NCBI GenBank assembly: GCA_019188255.1
Contig: JAETXT010000008.1
Coordinates: 186,001-250,000 of the forward strand
Direction of reading: 5' to 3'
DNA: 64,000 nucleotides
Source: Verticillium longisporum
Taxonomy: Eukaryota; Ascomycota; Sordariomycetes; Glomerellales; Plectosphaerellaceae
Shown: positions 44,197 to 53,977 of the stretch, piece after piece
How the letters are laid out: the number at the start of each line of letters is the position of its first letter
Numbering within the stretch: the first letter of the stretch is position 1
The notes under the pieces: generated by a model
What the model saw: only the letters and a program-made list of their open reading frames with translations
What the model was told of the DNA's origin: nothing
The model's database searches: none
Made by a program: the position numbers and the translations under genes

Positions 44197-45939
44197 ATGC
44201 CACCTTCTCAAACCAACCCTGGCCCCGAAGACTACGGCCTGCACTTTGACACCGCGCGGCGCATTGCCAATACCGTAGCAGAAGCAACCCGGTCCGACCG
44301 TGACACTATCCCCTTGACGCCAACCACCGGCACCGGCGCCGGTGCTGGCACGCCATTCAACTTTGGCCTGCCCACCAGCGCAAGGTCTGCCAACGAAAGT
44401 GCTCACCGACTTGGCCCACGGTCTCTGCGACGCATCGCTCGACAGTCTGCCACCGAGGCACCGGGCGCCGCTGCCCCTGTTCAGCATCCTCACATGTCGG
44501 ATCCTCACGCGTTTCTGGATCGAGGTGGTCAAGGGCATGGCGATGCCGCCTTCGATGGTCCGAATTTCAGGGACATATCCATGCCTCTGACCCATCCCCC
44601 CAACCGATGGCCCGTCGAAAACGTACTAGAGCCTGAATATACGCGCCATGCGGGCATCAGTCCTGAGAGAACCCTCCGGCTTGTCGACTTCTCCGCCCTC
44701 GTCTACCCTGAGGCGGTCGATGACAACCTGACCTGCCCAATCTGCAAGGCACCTTTCGTTACGCCTGTTACTACCACGTGTGACCATACCTTTTGCAACG
44801 CATGTCTCAAGCAAGCTTGCGAAGCCAGCCACACCTGTCCCGTCGACAGAAGAACCTTCCGTGTCAAGCATGTCGCTCCTGCCTCCAGGTTGATCCGGAA
44901 TCTGCTCGATAACCTCATTGTCGAGTGTCCAAATACCGAAAGGGGCTGCACCGAACAGGTCAAACGGGAGGACGTCCTTGTGCATGTCCACGAAAAGTGC
45001 GAATATACCCTGATGCCCTGTCCGGATCCTGGTTGCGATAAAAACCTCCCTAGGTGGCTGCTCTACCAGAATGAGTCGACATGTCTTCACGAGGAGGTGG
45101 CCTGCGAGCATTGCGAAGGCCTCGTCGAGCGCGCCGTTCTACATGAGCACCTATCTAAGGCCTGCACTCGCAATACCAAGGCCTGCATCTTTTGCGACGA
45201 GATGGTCCCTATGCCTGCCATGAACAAGCACGTCCTGGACGAGTGCCTAGAGTTTGCGGCGCCCTGCAAGTACACAGACTTTGGCTGCCGACAGACCGCC
45301 AAGCGTCAGCAGCTGCGCACCCACCATGAGAGCTGCCCCTATCAAGTCTGCGACGTCATCGGTCAGACCCTCAAGCGGCAGGAAGCCGAGATGAAGCGAC
45401 TGCAGCGTGAGAACGACAGGCGGGATAAACAGATCGAAGAGCTGCAACGCCAGTTCCAGGAGCAGCAGAGCGGCAGCTCCTTAGACATCATGCGCCTGAG
45501 CCCCTATAGTCGCAAGATTGGAACCGCCGAAGAGGCTGTCATGGGTGTTTACGAAGACGTCGAGCGTCGCATCGAAACAGTCAAGAAGGACCTGACTGAT
45601 CTTGAGGGCCGGCAAACAGTGATGGTTCTCAACGAGGTTATGCCCATTAAAAATGAGATCACGGAGATACGAAGCAACCTTGGCATCCTAAAGATGCACG
45701 TGGCCTGGCTCATGAACAAAAGCCGCGAAGAAGTAGAGCGCAGTCGACTGGCAAATCGGACCATGGGCGGTGCCTCGGCTGCTGGCTCTGGAGGTTCTTC
45801 GAGTACGGGGGGAAGCAATGGTGGTGGGGGAGCGGTCAGGATAGTCGGCCGTGGGAGAGGGGGCTCGGACAGCGAGGCAGAGGGTCCATCAACTCTGAGA
45901 AGATTGAGTGATGGGTCTAATGGCGTCCCGCGGCTCTGA
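44197..45939 (+). CDS. RING and TRAF-type zinc-finger protein, probable E3 ubiquitin ligase
   Basis: A single exon encodes 580 residues. An unstructured N-terminal region of about 165 residues precedes a C3HC4 RING finger. The RING starts at CPICKAPF (about residue 180) and runs through CDHTFCNACLKQ to CPVDRRTF. Next come TRAF-type zinc fingers with repeated Cys/His pairs, residues about 240–385. They include CPNTERGC, CEYTLMPCPDPGC, CEHCEGLV, CIFCDEM and CKYTDFGC. A long coiled coil follows (KRQEAEMKRLQRENDRRDKQ and on, about 390–430), then another helical stretch and a Gly/Ser-rich tail. RING plus TRAF fingers plus coiled coil implies an oligomeric E3 ligase or adaptor. No TRAF-C (MATH) domain is seen. 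No substrate can be inferred. The ubiquitin E4 gene UFD2 lies 499 bp downstream in the same direction. Confidence 0.88.
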   Translation: MPPSQTNPGPEDYGLHFDTARRIANTVAEATRSDRDTIPLTPTTGTGAGAGTPFNFGLPTSARSANESAHRLGPRSLRRIARQSATEAPGAAAPVQHPHMSDPHAFLDRGGQGHGDAAFDGPNFRDISMPLTHPPNRWPVENVLEPEYTRHAGISPERTLRLVDFSALVYPEAVDDNLTCPICKAPFVTPVTTTCDHTFCNACLKQACEASHTCPVDRRTFRVKHVAPASRLIRNLLDNLIVECPNTERGCTEQVKREDVLVHVHEKCEYTLMPCPDPGCDKNLPRWLLYQNESTCLHEEVACEHCEGLVERAVLHEHLSKACTRNTKACIFCDEMVPMPAMNKHVLDECLEFAAPCKYTDFGCRQTAKRQQLRTHHESCPYQVCDVIGQTLKRQEAEMKRLQRENDRRDKQIEELQRQFQEQQSGSSLDIMRLSPYSRKIGTAEEAVMGVYEDVERRIETVKKDLTDLEGRQTVMVLNEVMPIKNEITEIRSNLGILKMHVAWLMNKSREEVERSRLANRTMGGASAAGSGGSSSTGGSNGGGGAVRIVGRGRGGSDSEAEGPSTLRRLSDGSNGVPRL

Positions 45940-46438
45940 GGTCGTTGCGGTTCGGGTAGGTGATGCATTGTCAGTGGCGTTTTTGGGGGCTGCATGGGAC
46001 ATACCCTTTCGTCTTTGGGCCGCGATGTCTCTCAGCCTCAGACTTCCTCTTTGAACTGTATTCTAGCCTTTTTTTTTCCCGCTAATGTATTTTGCTTTCG
46101 GGACATAGATGGCTTTGATTGCGGAGTTGAACCTGTGCCGCCAAGTCCATGAATACTCCGTTTGACACAAGATGAAAGGGTATGTATCGGACTTTGGCGG
46201 ACTTTCCTCCCCGCGCCTTCGCCTTCGCCCCCACCTCCAACTGAACAAGGCAGGGACCCACCATCAGTCAGTGGGAGCTTCAGGTCCCCACTTTCTTCAC
46301 GCTACCACCTGTCGACCACCACCACTTCCACTTCGTCATCGCGGACCCTGTAACGTCTTCTCCATCTTCAACCTCGCGTGACTCAACACTCATCCCGCGG
46401 CGATTGTCTTCTCTACGAAATCATAAGGAGCTGTCAGA
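45940..46438. other. Intergenic region between RING/TRAF gene and UFD2
   Basis: These 499 bases hold a T9 run at about 46070–46078 in the 3' flank and a pyrimidine-rich UFD2 leader. No gene is visible. Confidence 0.55.
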
Positions 46439-49400
46439 ATGGACCCCTCACAGGATCCCAGCCAGCTCCCGGCAGCCACACCGGATGCTCCAGACCGCAA
46501 CACCATGGAACAAGTTTGTCTCTCAGCCTCGGGATTACCAAGCTTGGTTCCATCTGGTTCTGAACCACCCACCGCGGAAGATTTGATAGCTGACCATTCT
46601 CGTCCCCTCTCAGATCCGCCTGAGGCGGCTTGCCAAATTAGGCACAGCTTCACCGAAACCCTCCGAAGAAAGCGGCCCCTCCACTAAGCCAGAGGGCTCG
46701 TCCACAACTCCGTCAGCACCGACTCCCGAACAACGCGCATCGCCGGCAGCCCAGGCGAGCGAGAAGCGCAAGATCAACATTACGCCGACATCAGCGGAAA
46801 ACCCGCAAATCTCTTCCTCCCCGTCCTCGACCATCCCAGACCGATCGCATAAGCGGGCCGCTGCGAAGATTGATGACCGCCCACAGGCGACGCAGCCGGC
46901 AACCAAAAAGCCCAACATGGCGCCCGAGGAGTCTATCGATGACTATACCCACCGTACCGTCAGTTCGTTATTCCGAATCACCTTGAATCCCAGTCAAACG
47001 GATGACGGCCACGGCCACCAAACCACATTCCTGCCAGGCGTAGCCTCCGAACTTGCTGAGGTCGGTGCGCCCGCCAAGTTCACCGTGGCAGTCCTCGATA
47101 CGACATTGTTGGAGGCAGCTACGGCGCAACCGCACGCGACGCCACTTCTTCGGTATTTGCTACCATGCTGGAAGAGAGTCAGTCGAACTCTGGCCTTGCT
47201 CAAGGATGGTGAGAAGCAGAAGAGAGAGGTTCTGGAGGAGGCGAAGAGACTCTGTATGAGCTACTGTCTCTTTGCGCTGACGATTCCTGATCTGTTCGGG
47301 TACGTACACTCTGGTTGTTGAACTTCTCGACCCGACTCCTTATTGACTGTCTTCCCAGGCGACCCCAGCCTGACGACCTCGTAACATTTCTCCTCAGAAG
47401 CCAAGAACACGAGGATTCCATCTCCATCGACTTCACCAAGGACGTCATTTCCCGATTCCCGGAGGACGAGCAGTACCCCGCCGTGTTTGCAGATGCAATG
47501 GCTGCTATCAGCGTGAAGCTGTCTGATATGAGCATGGAGTCTGATTACCGGCCCTACTTGAACGTGAGTTACATTGCTCATGGCGGGGTAACTTTTGCTG
47601 ACCTACCCAGGCCTTGTCCTTTTATGCAAAGTTCCCTCCTTTGCTCAGGGCGGTTTCCGAGCACGAAACGTTTCTGTCAGCCACCACTGGCCCAGAAGTG
47701 GAGAGGAAGACCATACTCGGCCCTTTCTTCCGACTGTCGCCGCTTCAGTCCGAGGTCAGCCTGACATACTTCCCGAACCCTCGCTCACTCGATAAGGGGA
47801 GGGCAGCACAGTCACAAGATGCTCTTCGTGCCATTCTGCGGGTATACCAGGACGAGCTTTTCGCGATTGCCAACGCCTTCATTCGTTCTGACTCTGACAC
47901 GAGAAATCGCATGCTCGACTGGTGCGCTCTCGGCGTCAACACTAACCACAAGCGAAGAGCTATCCAGGTCGATCCTCGGGAGGTTTCTTCAGACGGCTTC
48001 ATGGTCAACTTGACTGTTATTCTCGACCGCTTCTGTTCACCCTTCATGGACACAACCTTTTCCAAGGTTGACAGGATCGAGGTCGACTACTTCAGGCGCA
48101 ACCCTAGGGTAAGCATCAAGGACGAGACCAAGATTAACGCCGACCAAGCCGCCTCAGACGCCTTCTACGCCAACGCAGATTCTAAGAGCTCCAACTTCAT
48201 ATCCGAGGTTTTTTTCCTGGCCCTTGCAGCCCACCACTACGGCAGCGGCGCGACCAACTCGAAGCTGAAATCGTTGGACCGAGACATAAAGTTCTACGAA
48301 AAGCATATCACGGCCATGGAGGCGGAGCGATACAAGTTGGCTAATGTGAGTGTACGAAATCCCACGATGAACGATGTCATTGCTAATGATATCGAGAACC
48401 CTGCTCGACTTGCCATGTTCGAAGTCAGCCTCAAAAGGCATACAGATGTCTTGGAGAAGGCAATCGCGTCCAAGAACGCTATTGAGGGTGTTTTTCTCGA
48501 TGATAAGATGCAAGAATTGTCCTTGCGGTTCATGAAGTATGTCGCGGTTTGGATGCTGCGTCTTGCCAGCCAATCGGCCTACACACCGGACAAGGATCTA
48601 GCACTCCCCTTGCCTTCGCCCCAGCCAGAGGCGTTTGCGTGTCTGCCCGAATATGCTCTACAAGATGTGGTAGACAACTTCAAATTCGTATACCGGTGAG
48701 TCATTTCGAACTGAATGGAGAGCCTCCATCGTGTATACTAATCGTCATGCAGATACCTGCCTCAGATTATGCCGTCAGCTGTCGGCAGCGAAATGATTGC
48801 TCTCTGCATTGCATTCCTGCAATCATCAGAGTTCATCAAGAACCCATATCTCAAGTCCTCCTTAGTCACACTTCTCTTTTCCGGAACCTGGCCGTTCTCT
48901 CACTTCAAGAAAGGTGTTCTCGGCGACCAGCTGTATGGCTCAAAATTCGCCAACAAGCATCTCCTCCGGGCCCTGATGAAGTTTTACATTGAGGCCGAGT
49001 CCACGGGTGCACACACGCAGTTCTATGACAAGTTCAACATTCGGTACGAGATTTTCCAGGTCATCAAGTGTGTCTGGGGCAACGACGTGTACAGGGAGCA
49101 GCTTGCACGCGAGAGCAAGGTGAACCGACAGTTTTTTGTTCAATTCGTCAACTTGCTTCTCAATGATGCCACCTATGTGCTTGACGAAGCCTTGACCAAG
49201 TTCCCCAAGATTCATCAGCTGCAAGCTGAGCTAGAACAGAATCCCGGCATCACGCCTGAAGATCGCGAAAAGAAGCTCGAGGAGCTTCAGACTCTGGAAG
49301 GTCAGGCCGGATCCTATATGCAGCTGGCCAATGAGACCCTGGCCATGATGAAGCTCTTCACTTCGGCACTCGCCGATGCTTTCACAATGCCAGAGATTGT

Positions 49401-50010
49401 ACAGCGGTTAGCGAGCATGCTCAACTACAACCTCGAGACGCTTGCGGGCCCCAAGATGGGCCAATTGAAGGTTAATGATCCTTCGAAATACCACTTTCAG
49501 CCGCGAGTGCTGCTGTCCGACTTTGTCGATATTTATCTCAACCTTGCCAACTCGCAGGCCTTCATCGACGCCGTCGCCGCCGACGGTCGCTCGTACAAGC
49601 CTGAAACTTTTGACAAGGCAGGATTCATTCTGATGAAGCGCCACATGAAGGACGATGTCGAGCTGAAAAAATTTGATGCCCTCAAGACCAGCTTCAAGGA
49701 GTCCAAGGCCATTGCCGACCAGGCGGAACTGGATCTCGGCGAGATCCCTGCAGACTTTGAGGATCCCATCCTTGGCGACCTAATGAAGGACCCCGTCATC
49801 CTGCCTTCGCAGCATGTCGTCGATCGCTCGACCATCATGCAGCACCTTCTGTCTGACCCCAAGGACCCCTTTACACGTCAGCCAATGACGATTGAGGACG
49901 TGGTGCCTGACCAGGCTCTGCGGGAGAGGATTGAAGCCTGGAAAGCGGAGAAGATTGAGGCCGCCAAGGCCAAGGTTTTGGGCGACTCTATGGATACAAC
50001 GGAAGGATGA
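46439..50010 (+). CDS. UFD2: Ubiquitin conjugation factor E4 (U-box ligase)
   Basis: Exons 46439–46513, 46614–47299, 47359–47563, 47611–48345, 48397–48695 and 48753–50010 encode 1085 residues. Ufd2 extends short ubiquitin chains on substrates handled by Cdc48 for proteasomal degradation. The N terminus has IRLRRLAKLG, which Ufd2 proteins share, then a low-complexity basic segment with SHKRAAAK. The long helical Ufd2 core includes LDWCALGVNTNHKRRAIQVD and PFMDTTFSKVDRIEVDYFR. The C-terminal U-box begins at FEDPILGDLMKDPVILPSQH and ends near ALRERIEAW. The 48346–48396 intron is 51 nt and in frame (GTGAGT, GCTAATG branch, GAG acceptor). Retention would insert 17 residues without a stop, giving 1102. 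I favour splicing because the join LAN–NPARLAMFE fits family sequence better. Confidence 0.94.
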
Positions 50011-51462
50011 AAGGTCAGCTGGGCAGGTACCCGCGCAGGCAGGAATCACGATGTGCATGTTTCATGGGTTGGCACATGGAGAACAAGAGACGTCATTAGA
50101 ACACTGTATGCATCATGAAATGAACAGAGCCACCGGGCTCGCAACTAGCAACGCAGAAGGCGTGAAATGCAAACTTGACTGCTCCGCGGACCACCAGGCA
50201 GCTGTCCTACACGCTGCATAGACATGCCAGGGCCAAGCGGTGCGGTCAGCCAGAGAGAAGAGAGACCCTTGTCTCCACCCCCTGCTCGTGACGAGTGACG
50301 AGGGGTTTCGGTGTGACCAGGTTCGCGGAACCGGCTTCCACCCGCGCTCCTGGCCCCACTTCTGGCGGCCCTAGTTATCCGGCCAGTCGGAAACGGAGAC
50401 GGCGCGGCACGAATCGACTTGACGCAACATTCGTGACCAGTGGCTACCTACTTAGGTTTACCACCTGGACCAAGTATCATTTACGATATGCAGGGAGACC
50501 AGGGGAGGGGAGGGGATGGATGTGTGAAAAAAGCAGTGCACTAAGACTCCAGCCAGCCTTAAAATTGACTTTGCGCAATGTGATGAAACGCTGCCATGGA
50601 ACCAGTTTCTATCTCTTGAAGATCGGACGGTTTCGACATTGTGCAAGGTGTTCGACCTGCCAACGAGGAGGGGAATGAATGCCAGGGCAATTAACATAGG
50701 TCTCGACACATGGACGCGCGCGCGCGCACACACACACACACATGCACACTCAAGATCTCGGAGAAGAAACATGGGATGAAGCTGGAATTGGAGCAGCCGG
50801 AGCTACTGGATGGCACGCCATCACTAACCAGCCAGCGCATCGGTCGTAAAACAATCCCTACTCCATTCGCCAGACATGATCGAGACACGAACGCAGACAA
50901 CCCAGCACACGATATCTCGCGATCGCCAGGTTGTATTTCAGACATGGTTATAATGTCTCGGACGAGGATTCCGGTCGACTGATTCAACCAATCAAGTCCA
51001 ACCAAGTCCCCAGATAGACTGACCTCAGACCCCTCCGGCCTACGCCCCCTTTTCTTCCTTACTCGCTCGCTGTGGCTGCGCCACGTCAGGAAACATTAAG
51101 AGAACAATAAGAGCGAATGTGGTGTATGGGCCGCATTCCGCCGAGCCCGTATGCAGAGAAAAGGATGCCGCCATGATCCTGATAAAAGAAAATGAAGGGG
51201 AATGGGTGGTTCCCAAAGTGTTTGGAGCGCACGTCTCACCCCTGTCTGCCAGGTCCCAGTTATGCCCAGCCCAGCTAAGTACTCATACAATATCCTGACT
51301 CCCTCGCCATGCTGCCTATGCAAGGTAATTTACCTCACGACCAAAGGGCACGATTTTGTCGTGAATCGTAAATGGAAGACACTCTCGAAAGACAGGAGCA
51401 AAAAGCAAAGTGTTTCTCATGAAAAGCTCAGAGGCCCCGTTGTCTGGATATGTGAGGTAAGC
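50011..51462. other. Convergent intergenic region
   Basis: These 1.45 kb separate the 3' ends of UFD2 (+) and the zinc-cluster regulator (-). They hold an alternating purine–pyrimidine tract at 50714–50749 (listed separately). I see no gene on either strand. Confidence 0.55.
50714..50749. repeat. CG/CA dinucleotide tract, 36 bases strictly alternating purine–pyrimidine
   Basis: About six CG units run directly into eight or nine CA units, then ATGCACAC, with no break in alternation. CG and CA repeats of this kind are the sequences most able to adopt left-handed Z-DNA, and they are mutable microsatellites. Confidence 0.85.
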
Positions 51463-53977
51463 TTAGATAATGTTGGCGATACTCAGCCGATCTTGAGACC
51501 GGGTCGCGCTGCTTGCTGACGGGCTGTTTCCGCTGCTGCTGATCACCCCCGCGCTTAACAGAGGGGCGCTGCCAGGCGTGGGCGGCGGCGGGAAGCTACC
51601 CCCGCCCTCAATCTTGATGGCTGGTGGCAGCGGTGCTGCCCAAGTTGCCGAAGTCGGTGTCGGCGTCGAGTTCCCAGATGCCAAGCCCCTGACTGCGGCG
51701 TCCAAGCGACTCCATCCACCCCACTCACTGATCTCTTGGTCTGTGAGACCAGTTCTCTGCTGAGCACTGAATAGTCCGCTTCCTGCGCCTGCCCCTGACA
51801 TGATGGTGCCTGGTGATGTAGGGGAGAGAAAGCCCTCACGCTCTCCGCCGGCCCAGACCCAAGCACAGTTGGGAGCAGCCTGGAGGTCAGCGCTCACATA
51901 TGCGAGCAGCTCCTCATCCCGTAGTAGTGCATCTTGCAGTGCCCGAGGACCACTCATAGGTGGAGGTGGAGGGGGCGCAAATGTCGATCTCGGAGGCGTT
52001 GCCCTTGCAAGGAGAGCGGCGTGTTCAGCACGCTTCGCTCCCAGTGTTGTCACGAAGAATGCGAGGAACCTTCCACAAGGCAAAGCCACATCTCTCCGCG
52101 CGTCGATGGAGGCCAGTGATCGAACGCATATGACGGCTTGGTCCCAGTGACCAGAAAATAGAAGAAACAGTGCGCAGCGGAAGATATGGGACGTGAGCAA
52201 TGCCGTAGCTCCGCCAGCAAGGGTCGTAGTTGTCCGCATCAGAAGTGCCGCCGTTTCAAGCGCCGTGTGAGTGCATTGCTCAATAGCGGCAAAGCGCACC
52301 TCAGGGGGGCACGTCGGGGCCAGATTATGTCGGTGCAGTACGAGTCGCGCGTGCAAGACGTAGGCATACGGCGCGAGAAGATGCGGGGAAAGCGATGCCC
52401 CGCTGGAGGCGTCACAAGCCGGGGGAAAGCTGCGGCAGTAGTTGGCAAACGTCTGGTCGAAAGTAGCGAGTCGGGACGGCGCAACCATGGGGGCCGCAAG
52501 GGTCTTGATGAGGGCCGAATACGACCTAACCACGTTGATTATGGCCAAAAGAGAGTGATTCAGAGGCTCCCTTCCCGGGGGGACAACGATGCCTCCCTCG
52601 TGAATGTAGTGGTCGTCCACGCCAGCCGGTAGCGATACGTCACAGTCGCTGTCGTCGATCATGACGGGTCGACCAAGCTCTAGAGCAAGACTTCGATCCA
52701 AGATATACGTCGTCCACCAGACCCTCCTCCTCATCTCCCCCTCTATGACGGGCCAAGGCCCGGACTCAGAATGGAGCTCGAGGTCCTGGCCTATGCGTAC
52801 GGCACTGCCCAGCCAGGTCCAGGCTGCCGACTTGAGGTTCATTTCGTTGAGGCAAACAGATATAAGCAACAAGGCACGTGCATTCTCCAACACGTAGTCG
52901 TTGTTCCAGGGATCAATCATGTTGCGCGCCACTTCGAGCAGCTCTGCAGCCCGATATGCTCGATGCGTGTGCGGGTCAGGGGCAAACAAGCTGCCCAAGG
53001 CGAGCGCGGCGAAGAAGGTTGAAAGCCAGGCAGGCTGGAAGGACTTCTGGCTGCCGAGACGATACAAGTCGTCAACACCACTGGAAAATGTTGGCCAATG
53101 TAAAATGGGGAACATTGTATGCGCAGAGCCGTAAAAGGAATGCAGAAGTTGATCAGTGGTTTGTCGCGGTGGGAGCTCTGGCCGTTGTGGGTCGAAGAGA
53201 GGACTGGGCGCCGACTGTCGATACTGCACAGGGGATTTCCAGATGCCTCTCGAGAAGGCCTGCAGGTTCGACCGGACAGTAGAAAGGTCGTGCATTGGAG
53301 TCGGGCGTTTTCTGCGCTTTGGATTCGCGCCCATTTCGGGCAGCTGAGGAGGTAGATGCTCCATGCCCTCGGCGTCCACATCCATCTGTCCCTCTCGTTC
53401 CTGAAGCATGCGTCTGAGGTTACCGTTATCCCTCCGTAACCTCTCCATCTGCTTCTCAAGATCCTGCACCTGCTTGATGGACGACATGCGCCGATTTGTC
53501 TCCTTAGTGAACTGACATTTGACGCTGCGACTGGAACACTCCGAACAGCTGCTCGATTCCGTAGCGTCACATTTAACCTTCCTTTCCCGACAGGCATCGC
53601 AGCTGGGGTCTTTTCGGCGTTGGCGGTAGGCCCGCTTCTGCGCTTGGGACATGGGCGGCAGGGAGGCATTGGACGGCCCCGGTGTACTGGCTACGGAGTC
53701 GGCCGATGGTAGAGTCCCGTCCTAGCATGGAGCCGGCCGTCATGGGGGTGTACGACTGAAAAGTGTTCTGGTTAATGGAAGGCAGGGGAGGGATGCCAAT
53801 GGGCTGAGGCGGCGGTGCCGCCGTCGTTCTCGGACCAGCGTTCATTGCTCCTCCTCCGAAGTACTGGCTCGTCGGTCTCGGCGACGGGGCGGAAGATACC
53901 GACGAGGAGTCGTACGATCGGTGTGACAAGTTTGGAGATCGAGAGTACGGGTTGTGTGACGACGCAGATGCAGCCAT
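51463..53977 (-). CDS. Zn2Cys6 transcription factor with apparent frameshift near N terminus
   Basis: The main open frame, 53652–51463, gives 729 residues starting MSQAQKRAYRQRRKDPSC. Its zinc cluster is Cys 18, 21, 28, 36, 39 and 46 (C-x2-C-x6-C-x7-C-x2-C-x6-C). A coiled coil follows (IKQVQDLEKQMERLRRDN), then the fungal-specific regulatory domain (LLHSFYGSAHTMFPILHWP, GEMRRRVWWTTYILDRSLAL) and a Ser/Pro-rich tail. Upstream, 53977–53705 encodes natural-looking Ser/Pro-rich sequence from MAASASSHNPYSRSPNLSH to MLGRDSTI. This matches the main frame only if one base at 53703–53704 is surplus. The continuation then reads ADSVASTPGPSNASLPPM. Either the true start is 53652, or the gene is frameshifted or mis-sequenced. 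A 63-bp GT–AG candidate intron here fails on phase. I do not recognise the orthologue. Confidence 0.82.

Noticed and set aside
53691..53753. A 63-bp GT–AG intron to reconcile the two frames of the zinc-cluster regulator
   Set aside because: The donor leaves phase 2 but the acceptor needs phase 1, so the join is out of frame. It would also remove protein-like sequence from both frames.
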